64,000 nucleotides of DNA, from positions 1-64,000 of the forward strand of contig JAFZPI010000023.1 in the NCBI GenBank assembly GCA_017552615.1, written 5' to 3'. The position numbers and the translations under genes are program-made. Below are positions 7,003 through 14,873 of the stretch, one piece after another. Source of the DNA: Clostridia bacterium (lineage in GTDB: Bacteria; Bacillota; Clostridia; Christensenellales; Aristaeellaceae). How positions within the stretch are numbered: the stretch's first letter is position 1; each line of letters opens with the position of its first letter. Under the pieces are notes generated by a model, which was not told the origin of the DNA, ran no database searches, and saw only the letters and a program-made list of their open reading frames with translations.

Positions 7003-9399
7003 TTACATGATGACTTTGACTTCGCACCCGTCACTGAGCACCGCGTCCGTCAGCAGGCCGTCCGCAATCTCCTGGCCGTTCACCAGTACCTTGCCGGCGA
7101 AGCCCTCGTGGTGGGCGCTGTTGTCGACCGTGATGTGCAGGCGCTTGCCGCGGAAGGTCTTGTCCATCGTGAAGCCGTCCCATTCCGCGGGGATCGCGGG
7201 GCTGATGCACAGGCCGTCGGGGGTTGGGCGCAGGCCAAGGATGCCCTCCACCATGCCGACCATGACCGTGGACGCCGTGCCGGTCAGCCAGTGCACATGC
7301 GCGCGACCGGGCTGGGGCGTCTCGTGGCCCTCGATGAACTGGCTGTGGACGTAGGGCTCGACCTCGCGGATTTCCGCGCGGTCGTTGTAGGCGGCGGGGC
7401 AACTCTCCTTGAAGTACTCGAAGGCGCGGCCGCCGTGGCCCAGCAGGGCCTCGGCCAGGATCGCCCAGCCCTGGGGCTGGCAGAAGATGCCGCCGTTCTC
7501 CTTGGTCGTTGGGTTGAAGAGCTTCATGTAGGCGGTCTCGAAGAAGTGCTTCTTGTAGCAAGGCGCCATGAGCTCGATACCGTTGGGCGTGTTCAGCTCA
7601 CGGTGGACGCTCTCCATAGCTTTCTCGTTCTGCTCCACCGTGCCGCCGCGGGAGATGACGGCCCAGCACTGAGGGTTCATCCACATCGATGCCTCGGGGT
7701 CGTTCTTGGAGCCGATGACGGCTCCGTCCTGGGTGTAGCCGCGCAGGAAGCGGTCGTCCTCCCAGAAGAACTTGTTGATCTTCTCCAGCTGATCCTTTGC
7801 GGTGGCGCGCAGCCAGGTCCGGTATTCGGCGTACTCGGGACGGTCGGGCATCAGTTCGTCGAGGAGCAGCATCGCATAGTAGAACTGGAAGGCCACAAAG
7901 GAGCTCTCGCCGCTGGCGCCAAGCTGCAGGCAGTCGTTCCAGTCGGCGTGCAGGCCGGCTGGCATCCCGTGGCCGCCGAGGTGGTTCATCGTGAAATCAA
8001 TGGCCCGCTTCAGGTGTTCGGTGACGGTGCCCTCGTCATAATCGCAGAAGGGGATGACCTCGTCCATGAAGGCTTTGTCGCCGGTCTCAGCCACGTACTT
8101 GTAGACCGTCGGGAAGAGCCACATCGCATCGTCGGCGCGGTACTTCGGGTGGCCGGTCGCCTTGACATAGCTGTCCTGCTCGGGGGTATCTTCATGGCCG
8201 GGGTTGTGGGTGAACTTCACCAGGGGCAGGCCCGCACCGTGATGGACCTGGCCGGAGAGCATGAACTTGATGCGCTCCTTGGCCATGGCCGGATCGAGGT
8301 GGATGATGCCCTGGATGTCCTGCACGGTGTCGCGGTAGCCGTAGCCGTTGCGCTCGCCACAGTAGACGAGGGAGGCCGCGCGGCTCCATACAAAGGTCGT
8401 AAAGCACTGGAAGGCGTTCCAGGTGTTCACCATGTTGTTGAAGTCGTCGTCCGGGGTCTTGACGACGAGGTTTTCCAGCTCGCCGTGCCAGTAGTCGATC
8501 AGGGCCTTCAGCTCAGCGTCCACCTTCGCGGCGGTGTCGGTATACGCGTCGATCAGGGCACGGGCGGCCTTCTCGCCCTTCTGGGCCAGGAGGAAGGCGA
8601 TCGTCTTCTCCTCGCCGGGGGCCAGCTCGAGCACGGTATGCAGGGCACCGCAGGGGTTGCCGTTGAAGTTCAGGGTGTTGTCAAGCTTGCCGTTCAGCAC
8701 GCCCTGGGGCCTGTCAAAGCGGTGCGTGCCGAGGAAGCGCTCGCGGCGGCCCGTATAGCTGACCACCGGTGCACCAGCCAGGCCGAAGAAGCGCTCGCGG
8801 CCGTTCTCGCCGTCCTCGTTCAGGTCGCAGAATTGGTTGATATGCTGGAGGATGTGGTCGCCGTGGAAGGTAGTCGTGGTGATGAACTGCGTGTACTGCA
8901 GGTTCACCAGGTCCTGCGTATAGAAGCTCTCGGTCGTCAGCTCGCAATAGCTGAAAACACCGATCTTCCGGGGCGTGTCGCCGCTGTTCTTCACCTTCAC
9001 GCGCCAGACCTCATGGGTCGCGTCCATCGGGACGTAATACAGCACCTTGCTCTCGATGCCCTTGTAGGCAGACTCAATCTCGGTGTAGCTGGTGCCGTGG
9101 CGGGTGATGGTCTTGAACTCGTCCAGGGGCTTCTCGACCGGGCGCCATGAGGCGGACCAGAAGTCACCGTCGGCTTCGTCCCGCAGGTAGATATACCGGC
9201 CGGGTTCGTCAAACTGATTGAAGGTATAGCGCAGGATGCGCCCCGCCGCGCCGGACTTCACGAAGGAATAGCCGCCGGCGTTCTGGGTCACGATGGCGCC
9301 GTAGGCGGGGGAACCGAGATAGTTGGCCCAGGGCATGGGCGTGCGTGGATCGGTGATGACATACTCGCGTCTGGCCTCGTCGAAATGACCGAATTGCAT
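7003..9399 (-). CDS. GH94 glycoside phosphorylase, probably cellobiose phosphorylase
   Basis: A 798-residue enzyme of glycoside hydrolase family 94, which splits a beta-linked disaccharide with phosphate to give glucose 1-phosphate and glucose. The N-terminal sugar-binding domain begins MQFGHFDEARREYVITDPRT and the (alpha/alpha)6 barrel carries HADWNDCLQLG, where the Asp of DWND is the family's general acid. Other conserved parts are GYGYRDTVQD and GGIFCQPQGWAI. Length fits cellobiose phosphorylase (about 800-820). No signal peptide, so it is cytoplasmic. Chitobiose or laminaribiose phosphorylase are alternatives. It is a single-gene unit with its own promoter. Confidence 0.9.
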   Translation of the reverse strand: MQFGHFDEARREYVITDPRTPMPWANYLGSPAYGAIVTQNAGGYSFVKSGAAGRILRYTFNQFDEPGRYIYLRDEADGDFWSASWRPVEKPLDEFKTITRHGTSYTEIESAYKGIESKVLYYVPMDATHEVWRVKVKNSGDTPRKIGVFSYCELTTESFYTQDLVNLQYTQFITTTTFHGDHILQHINQFCDLNEDGENGRERFFGLAGAPVVSYTGRRERFLGTHRFDRPQGVLNGKLDNTLNFNGNPCGALHTVLELAPGEEKTIAFLLAQKGEKAARALIDAYTDTAAKVDAELKALIDYWHGELENLVVKTPDDDFNNMVNTWNAFQCFTTFVWSRAASLVYCGERNGYGYRDTVQDIQGIIHLDPAMAKERIKFMLSGQVHHGAGLPLVKFTHNPGHEDTPEQDSYVKATGHPKYRADDAMWLFPTVYKYVAETGDKAFMDEVIPFCDYDEGTVTEHLKRAIDFTMNHLGGHGMPAGLHADWNDCLQLGASGESSFVAFQFYYAMLLLDELMPDRPEYAEYRTWLRATAKDQLEKINKFFWEDDRFLRGYTQDGAVIGSKNDPEASMWMNPQCWAVISRGGTVEQNEKAMESVHRELNTPNGIELMAPCYKKHFFETAYMKLFNPTTKENGGIFCQPQGWAILAEALLGHGGRAFEYFKESCPAAYNDRAEIREVEPYVHSQFIEGHETPQPGRAHVHWLTGTASTVMVGMVEGILGLRPTPDGLCISPAIPAEWDGFTMDKTFRGKRLHITVDNSAHHEGFAGKVLVNGQEIADGLLTDAVLSDGCEVKVIM

Positions 9400-9464
9400 G
9401 GCAGTTTCCTCCGTTTTTTGTCTTTGGATTCATCATGAAGCGGCACCTCTTGCGCCGCAGCCCT

Positions 9465-9493
9465 ATTGTAGCATATCCAAGCGGGTCGGGCAA
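9465..9493 (-). promoter_or_regulatory. Promoter of the GH94 gene
   Basis: Minus strand TTGCCC (9493-9488) and TACAAT (9470-9465) with a 17-base spacer, 65 bases before the start codon. An SD (GGAGG) precedes the ATG at 9399. Confidence 0.6.
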
Positions 9494-9589
9494 TCGGGTA
9501 AAACAAAAGTTTTCCGGAAGTTCGGGCTTCTTGCGGTCAAGCCGGGTTTGTGGTATCCTCTGAACGAAAAAAAGCCCGGAGGCGTCCCA

Positions 9590-10390
9590 ATGCCAAATCT
9601 CATCAACAGCCGTCTCGACCTACCAACCGGCAGTATGAACTATATCCGTTTCGGAGACGGAGCAAAGAACCTGATCATCATCCCCGGCGTGGAAGACGGG
9701 CTGAAGAGCCTGAAGGTTTCGGCTTTGTCCTATCCGATGTTTTACCGCCCGCTGACGCAGGATTTCACCGTGTGGGTGTTCAGCAGGCGTGACAACTTGC
9801 CGGAAGGCATGACCACCCGCGAAATGGCGGAGGACCTGAACCTCGCGATGGACGTGCTCGACCTTTCGCAGGCAGCCGTGATGGGGATCTCTCTCGGCGG
9901 GATGATTGCACAATGGCTGGCAATCGACCACCCCGATCGCGTACGGAAACTGGTCCTGACCGTGACCGCGAGCCGGGCCAACGAAACCGGGCGCGCGGTG
10001 ATCGGGCACTGGATCGAGATGGCAAAACAGGGCGACTATCAGGGTATCATGCTCGACACCGCCGAACGCTCCTACACGCCGGAGCGTTTCCGGAAAGTCG
10101 AGCGTGCCCTGCGCATGCTGGGCGATTTTGGCAAGCCGGAATCCCTTGACCGCTTCATGATCCAGGCGACATCCTGCCTGAATCACTATACCTATGATCA
10201 ATTATACCGCATCCAGTGCCCGACCCTTGTCATCGGCGGCACGGACGACCGGATCGCCACCGCCGCGGGTTCGATCAACATGGCAGCGAGAATCCCGGGC
10301 TGTGAACTGCGCATGGTGGAAGGCCTTGGGCATGGATTGTATGAGGAGGAAAAGGGTTTTCTGGAATGGGTCAGGAAATTCTGCGTATAA
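9590..10390 (+). CDS. Alpha/beta hydrolase
   Basis: A 266-residue cytoplasmic alpha/beta-hydrolase. The nucleophile elbow is GISLGG with Ser near residue 101, the acid is probably in GGTDDRI, and the His is in GLGHGLYEE near the C-terminus, so the triad looks complete. The reading frame extends upstream to 9398, but ATG 9590 after the SD CCGGAGGCG fits the domain start. It is divergent from the GH94 gene. The substrate is unknown; family members include esterases and small-molecule lactonases. Confidence 0.85.
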   Translation: MPNLINSRLDLPTGSMNYIRFGDGAKNLIIIPGVEDGLKSLKVSALSYPMFYRPLTQDFTVWVFSRRDNLPEGMTTREMAEDLNLAMDVLDLSQAAVMGISLGGMIAQWLAIDHPDRVRKLVLTVTASRANETGRAVIGHWIEMAKQGDYQGIMLDTAERSYTPERFRKVERALRMLGDFGKPESLDRFMIQATSCLNHYTYDQLYRIQCPTLVIGGTDDRIATAAGSINMAARIPGCELRMVEGLGHGLYEEEKGFLEWVRKFCV

Positions 10391-10443
10391 CAAAACGCGG
10401 TTCGTTTTGAACTGTAGCTGTTCAAATCGTAATGCCTTGACAG

Positions 10444-10621
10444 AAACCTCTCTGTCGCTGCGGCGACATCTCCTCTTTACTGTGAAAATACGAAGCATTT
10501 TCATTTTTCGTGAACAATAGTACTTCGTACTATTGATGTGCATTCCAGGGGAGATTAGGGTAAAAAGTTACATAAAACCTCCCCTGAAAGGGGAGGGGGA
10601 CCGCTTGCGGTGGAGAGGTTT
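10444..10621. repeat. MITE-like palindromic element 1
   Basis: A 178-bp non-coding element bounded by the perfect terminal inverted repeat AAACCTCTC / GAGAGGTTT. It contains several hairpins: CTGTCGCTGCGGCGACA, CAATAGTAC-TTC-GTACTATTG, and the family core CCTCCCCT-GAAA-GGGGAGG followed by GGGGACCGC. The core recurs in the elements at 37002, 42873 and 46246. It carries no gene and fills most of the 268-base gap between the hydrolase and cdsA. Confidence 0.75.
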
Positions 10622-10658
10622 GCTGCGGGATCGAACAGTTCCTTAAGCTCTCTTTTCA

Positions 10659-11546
10659 TTATGCAAAGAACAACAGCCTGCAGCAATACAGAACAATCGA
10701 CATAAACAGGATGGAATCAAGCCGGTCCAGCATCCCGCCATGGCCGGGGAAGATCTCGGAAAAGTCCTTGATGCCACAGTGTCGCTTGACCATCGAGGCA
10801 AACAAGTCACCCAGCTGCGCGGCGATCCCGCCCAGCAGGCCGATCGCGCAGCACAGGACCCACCGCGGGAGCTCCGTTGTCGGCGCGCAGATGAAGCCCG
10901 CGATCAGCCGGATGAGCAGCGCCGCAATCATGGAACCCACCAGTCCGCCGATCGCGCCGGACCAGGTCTTCTTGGGGCTCACGGCCGGGCAGAGCTTCGG
11001 GCCGCCGATCGCGCGGCCCACAAAGAGGGCGGTCGTATCCCCCACCACCGGCACCGCGATGAGCATCAGCAGCATCACACGCTGCACCGAAAGCGGGGAA
11101 ATCTGCGTCAGGGAAATGATCGCAAGGCCCGGCAGTACGATCGAATAGAGGGGCAGCAGACTCATCACGGCATCGAGGATGCGGTTATCCGGATGAGACT
11201 CCTGGGACTCCTCGGATTCATCCTGCGGCTTCGCTTCGGCGGCAGCCCACTGGTCCTGCAGCCCGCGGAAAATCACCGCGCCGATCGTGACCAGGCTGGC
11301 CCCCATGAGAATGGGCACCACGACCATGTGGCCAAAGCTCAGCGCCAGCGGGATGCTGATGCCGAGGGCAACCCAGGTGGGTTCCGCAACAGGATGGTAT
11401 CCCGCGCCGCGGATGGCTTTGTACTCCTCCGACAGGGCAAAGCAGATGCAGACCAAAGCAACCACGGCAAAATAGACGCCGCCGAAATAGATCAGCGTCC
11501 CCGCAACAACCGACAGGATTGCTCCTGTAATCACACGTTTCTTCAT
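10659..11546 (-). CDS. cdsA: Phosphatidate cytidylyltransferase
   Basis: Makes CDP-diacylglycerol from phosphatidate and CTP, the branch point of phospholipid synthesis. The 295-residue membrane protein has about eight hydrophobic spans and the CdsA signature near the C-terminus: SPKKTWSGAIGGLVGS, then GDLFASMVKRHCGIKDFSEI and PGHGGMLDRLDSILF. Start ATG 11546 follows a GGGAGG SD; an upstream in-frame extension to 11603 overlaps uppS and is rejected. It follows uppS by 22 bases, the usual gene order. dxr, often next in this operon, is not present; a repeat element follows. Confidence 0.95.
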   Translation of the reverse strand: MKKRVITGAILSVVAGTLIYFGGVYFAVVALVCICFALSEEYKAIRGAGYHPVAEPTWVALGISIPLALSFGHMVVVPILMGASLVTIGAVIFRGLQDQWAAAEAKPQDESEESQESHPDNRILDAVMSLLPLYSIVLPGLAIISLTQISPLSVQRVMLLMLIAVPVVGDTTALFVGRAIGGPKLCPAVSPKKTWSGAIGGLVGSMIAALLIRLIAGFICAPTTELPRWVLCCAIGLLGGIAAQLGDLFASMVKRHCGIKDFSEIFPGHGGMLDRLDSILFMSIVLYCCRLLFFA

Positions 11547-11568
11547 CACCAAGCCTCCCGTGAAATGA

Positions 11569-12300
11569 TTACCGCCCGCCGAACCGCCGGGCCCTCCCCG
11601 CAAACTCCGTCAATGCCTGGTCGTAATCGGCCACCGTGAAGTCCGGCCACAGCTTTTCGGGGAAGATGAACTCCGCATAGGCGCACTGCCACAGTAGGAA
11701 GTTTGAAAGCCGCATCTCTCCGCTCGTGCGGATCAGCAGGTCCACATCGGGCTGGCCGGTCGTGTAGAGACGCTGCGCGAAGGCTTCTTCATCAATGGCG
11801 GCGGGATCGAGCCTGCCGTCCCGCGCTTCCTCCGCAAGGGCTTTCGCGGCCCGGACAATCTCCGCCCGCCCGCCGTAGTTGATCGCAATGTTGAGCCGCA
11901 GGCCGGTGTTCTTCCCCGTGCGCGCCTCCGCCTCCAGCAGGGTGTCGCGCTGCTTTTTCGGCAGGCCGTCCTTGTCCCCGAGGATCGTGATCCGCACGTT
12001 CTTCTCGTCCAGCTCGTCGATCTCCGAGGCAAAGAAGTCAAGGATCAGCTGCATCAGCGCCGCGACCTCGTCCGTCGAGCGCCGCCAGTTCTCGGTCGAG
12101 AATGCATAGAGCGAGAGCGCCGCGATTTTGAGGTCGTCCGTATGCCGGATGATCTCCCGCAGGTTTTCCGTTCCCGCCCGGTGCCCGAAAGCAATAGCCA
12201 GGCGGTGTTTTTTCGCCCAGCGCCCGTTTCCGTCCATGATAATGCCCACATGCTGCGGGAGGACCGGGAAATCAACGCGGGTCAGGCCTTGGGTGGGCAT
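11569..12300 (-). CDS. uppS: Undecaprenyl diphosphate synthase (cis-prenyltransferase)
   Basis: Builds the C55 lipid carrier for cell-wall sugars from FPP and IPP. The 243-residue cytosolic protein carries the cis-prenyltransferase motifs HVGIIMDGNGRWAKK (catalytic Asp in MDGNGRWA), FGHRAG, LYAFSTENWRR, INYGGRAEIV and DLLIRTSGEMRLSNFLLWQ followed by YAEFIF. All key residues are present. It lies between a small unknown gene and cdsA in a frr-uppS-cdsA operon. Confidence 0.96.
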   Translation of the reverse strand: MPTQGLTRVDFPVLPQHVGIIMDGNGRWAKKHRLAIAFGHRAGTENLREIIRHTDDLKIAALSLYAFSTENWRRSTDEVAALMQLILDFFASEIDELDEKNVRITILGDKDGLPKKQRDTLLEAEARTGKNTGLRLNIAINYGGRAEIVRAAKALAEEARDGRLDPAAIDEEAFAQRLYTTGQPDVDLLIRTSGEMRLSNFLLWQCAYAEFIFPEKLWPDFTVADYDQALTEFAGRARRFGGR

Positions 12301-12335
12301 GGCAGAAAACGACCTCCTTGCTCGTAAGAAAACCC

Positions 12336-12358
12336 GCAGCCCCGCATTGCAGGGCTGC
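12336..12358 (-). terminator. Intra-operon hairpin before uppS
   Basis: Minus strand: GCAGCCC pairs with GGGCTGC (7 bp, 9-base loop), followed by GGGTTTTCTT. It lies between the small gene and uppS. It may act as a weak terminator or as an attenuator that lowers uppS-cdsA expression relative to frr. Confidence 0.5.
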
Positions 12359-12363
12359 AGTCA

Positions 12364-12573
12364 TCAGGCTTCATTCACCCGCTTCGGTACCCCATCATAA
12401 AACCTCGCCACCACCCATTCCCCTTCCTTCACCCGCACCACCCGAAGGGTCCCGTCGGTACGGGCACCTTTCGGGTCGGCGGTTTCACGGATCGCGGGTA
12501 TGGCAAGGCCGGCCTCCGTCCAGCGGCGGAGCGCCTTGTCCAGGGGCAGGCCCAGCGCGTCTTCCGGCCTCAA
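12364..12573 (-). CDS. Small protein of unknown function between frr and uppS
   Basis: A 69-residue frame that starts with TTG at 12573, overlapping the frr stop codon, so translation is probably coupled. The first part looks helical (PEDALGLPLDKALRRWTEAG) and the second part like beta strands (GTLRVVRVKEGEWVVARFYD). I cannot name the family. The tight coupling and good codon use suggest a real gene. Confidence 0.6.
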   Translation of the reverse strand: MRPEDALGLPLDKALRRWTEAGLAIPAIRETADPKGARTDGTLRVVRVKEGEWVVARFYDGVPKRVNEA

Positions 12574-13130
12574 ACCTCCATAATCTCCTTTTCCTTGGCG
12601 GCGCAGACCGTATCTACGTCCTTGATCGCCTTGTCGGTGATCTTCTGGGCTTCAGTCTCGGCCTCACGCTGGTCGTCCTCGGTGATCTCGGACGCCTTCT
12701 TCAGCTTCTTGATCTGCTCGATCGCGTCGCGGCGGATGTTCCGGACGGCGACCTTCGCCTCTTCAGCCTCCTTGCGGGCCTGCTTCACGAGGTCCTTGCG
12801 GCGCTCCTCGCTCGGAGCCGGGAAGACCAGGCGGATCACCTTGCCGTCGTCGGTGGGATTGATGCCGAGGTCGCTGGCCTGGATGGCCTTCTCAATGGGC
12901 TTCAGGAGTGTGGCGTCCCAGGGGCTGATCACCAGCAGACGGGGTTCCGGGCTGGAGACGCCGCCCACCTGGGTGATCGGGGTGGGACTGCCATAGTAAT
13001 CCACGGTGATGCGGTCCAGCACCTGCGGATTGGCGCGGCCCGCGCGCAGGGCCATCATGTCCCTTTCATAGCTGGCGACGGATTTGCCCATTTTGTCTTT
13101 GGCATTGTCCATGATTTCTTTTACGGTCAT
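12570..13130 (-). CDS. frr: Ribosome recycling factor
   Basis: RRF with EF-G splits the post-termination ribosome. The 186-residue protein has the family length and sequence: YERDMMALRAGRANPQVLDR, VDYYGSPTPITQVGGVSSPE, LVISPWDATLLKPIEKAIQA, then LGINPTDDGKVIRLVFPAPS and a long Lys/Glu-rich three-helix bundle. pyrH, the usual upstream partner, is missing; a MATE gene is upstream instead. It begins the operon with a small gene, uppS and cdsA. Confidence 0.97.
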   Translation of the reverse strand: MTVKEIMDNAKDKMGKSVASYERDMMALRAGRANPQVLDRITVDYYGSPTPITQVGGVSSPEPRLLVISPWDATLLKPIEKAIQASDLGINPTDDGKVIRLVFPAPSEERRKDLVKQARKEAEEAKVAVRNIRRDAIEQIKKLKKASEITEDDQREAETEAQKITDKAIKDVDTVCAAKEKEIMEV

Positions 13131-13182
13131 ACAGCATCGGCCTCCCTTGCTTGATTCATTTAAGGGTTATCCCATTGGGTGC

Positions 13183-13211
13183 ATTGTACCGCCTTTTGCC
13201 ACGGTTGGCAA
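13183..13211 (-). promoter_or_regulatory. Promoter of the frr operon
   Basis: Minus strand TTGCCA (13211-13206) and TACAAT (13188-13183) with a 17-base spacer, 53 bases before the frr start. The -35 lies in a short palindrome, TTGCCA-ACCG-TGGCAA, which may also act as the hairpin ending the MATE transcript. Confidence 0.65.
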
Positions 13212-13225
13212 GGGTTTTTTGCTGT

Positions 13226-14638
13226 TTACGGCGCAGCTGCCTTCCCGCGCCGGAGATTGGCGCGGAACGCGGGCAGCGCGGCCTTGCCCTCCGGGGTCAC
13301 GGGCTGGATCCACTTCCCGCTGTAGAGATGGATCTGCATCATCACGAAGCGGATCGGCTCATCGATATAGCAGCAGGCAAAAACCAGCAGGAAGTCCCAG
13401 TGCCACACCATGCCGCTGAGCCAGACCATCGGGATCACCATTACGAACATGAAGACGATCTCCAGGGTCGTGCCGAACGCCGCGTCCCCGGCGGATCGAT
13501 AGGTGTCGTTCTGCGTCCAGTTGCCCATGCGGATGATTGAGGCGACCCCGTAGACACACAGCATCCCGAAGCCGATGCGCAGGCTCTCGCCCTCGAGGGA
13601 CATGACGGAAAGCAGCGGGTGATGCACCGCGATCAGGATGATCCCCAGCATGGCGATAAAGGCCATACAGAGATAAATCAGGCGTATCGCCCGTCGCCAG
13701 GCCGTCTCGAGGTTCCCGGCGCCGACCTCCTTGCCGACCAGGATGCTGGCCGCATTGGAGAAACCCGCGAAGAACCCGATCACGAGGCCCTCCAGCGTGC
13801 GGAACACGGCCGTGGCCTCCACGGCGGACGGGCTCTGTCGGCCGAGCACGATGTTGATGACCATGTTCCCCACGCCGATCAGGATCTCATTGCACAGGAT
13901 CGGGAAGCACTTGATGAAGTATTCCTTCACAAAGGGCCGGTTCCAGCGGAAATGCTTCCGGATGTTCAGCACATGGGGATCCTTCTTCCGGACCACGAAG
14001 AACAGGATGGTGCCCACGTTCACCAGCGCGGCGCAGACCGTGGCGAGGGCCGCACCTTCGACCTCCAGGCGTGGGAAGCCCCAGTGGCCCTCGATGAAGA
14101 GCCAATTCAGCAGGATATTGGTCGAAACGCTGGCAATGGCGCCGTACAGAGGGATCTTGACCTTCTCCGTGGAGCGCAGCAGCGCCGCCATGCACATCGA
14201 GAACGTGGTCAGCGGCCAGGCAAAGCCCGCAATCTTCAGGTACCGCACACCGATGGGCCAGAAGATCTCTTTGTCGGTGTACAGCCGCATCACGGTTTCC
14301 GGGAAGAGGACCGCCATCGACCCGAAGATAATGCCCACCGTCATCATGCAGATCAACGTCAGGCCGTAGGAGCGGTTGATGCCGTCGTCGTCCTTCGCGC
14401 CCCAGTACTGGGCGTAGAACAGCATCCCGCCGCCCACAAAGCCCCAGTAGCAGCTGAACATCAGCGAGGAAAACTGCGCGCAGAGTCCCAGAGCGCCCAC
14501 GGTCTCTTTGCCCAGCGGCGCGATCATGGCGGTGTCCACCATGGAACCGGTCGTGGTCAATAAGTTTTGCAGGGCGACCGGAATGGCGATCACCGCCAGC
14601 CGCCGGAGAAAATCCCGCCAGGGAAAGGTCTTGTCCAT
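13226..14638 (-). CDS. MATE family transporter, second copy
   Basis: A 470-residue membrane protein with about 12 hydrophobic spans. MATE features include RRLAVIAIPVALQNLLTTTG, MVDTAMIAPLGKETVGALGL and, in the second half, FPILCNEILIGVGNMVINIV. It differs strongly from the first MATE at 2876 and belongs to the branch often annotated as multidrug/Na+ antiporters. ATG 14638 is chosen because the upstream extension to 14704 lacks an SD and GAGAGGTG precedes 14638. Substrate unknown. It may be cotranscribed into frr, but frr has its own promoter. Confidence 0.92.
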   Translation of the reverse strand: MDKTFPWRDFLRRLAVIAIPVALQNLLTTTGSMVDTAMIAPLGKETVGALGLCAQFSSLMFSCYWGFVGGGMLFYAQYWGAKDDDGINRSYGLTLICMMTVGIIFGSMAVLFPETVMRLYTDKEIFWPIGVRYLKIAGFAWPLTTFSMCMAALLRSTEKVKIPLYGAIASVSTNILLNWLFIEGHWGFPRLEVEGAALATVCAALVNVGTILFFVVRKKDPHVLNIRKHFRWNRPFVKEYFIKCFPILCNEILIGVGNMVINIVLGRQSPSAVEATAVFRTLEGLVIGFFAGFSNAASILVGKEVGAGNLETAWRRAIRLIYLCMAFIAMLGIILIAVHHPLLSVMSLEGESLRIGFGMLCVYGVASIIRMGNWTQNDTYRSAGDAAFGTTLEIVFMFVMVIPMVWLSGMVWHWDFLLVFACCYIDEPIRFVMMQIHLYSGKWIQPVTPEGKAALPAFRANLRRGKAAAP

Positions 14639-14755
14639 AACGCACCTCTCGGTTGATCTCGCCGTCATGATACCACAGCCAAACCGGCAGTGCAAGTGGC
14701 GCACGGAATGATGGACGAAACAGCAACAACGCGATGGACAAATCCGGAATGGGTA

Positions 14756-14784
14756 TGGACAAAACGGAGAAATTCCGGTATACT
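14756..14784 (+). promoter_or_regulatory. Promoter of the large secreted protein gene
   Basis: TGGACA (14756-14761) and TATACT (14779-14784) with a 17-base spacer. Three imperfect copies of ATGGAC(A/G)AA lie at about 14711, 14734 and 14755, two helical turns apart, and could be regulator sites. Confidence 0.6.
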
Positions 14785-14873
14785 GTTGTATACAAAGCCG
14801 GAACCTTTCCGGATATCAAGAAAAAGAATAACGTCCCCCATAGAACCAACCCAGACAAAGGAGGCATGCTTCG

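Noticed and set aside
6988..9150. 720-residue plus-strand ORF opposite the GH94 gene
   Set aside because: Antisense shadow: the GH94 frame on the minus strand carries clear catalytic motifs, while this one has none.
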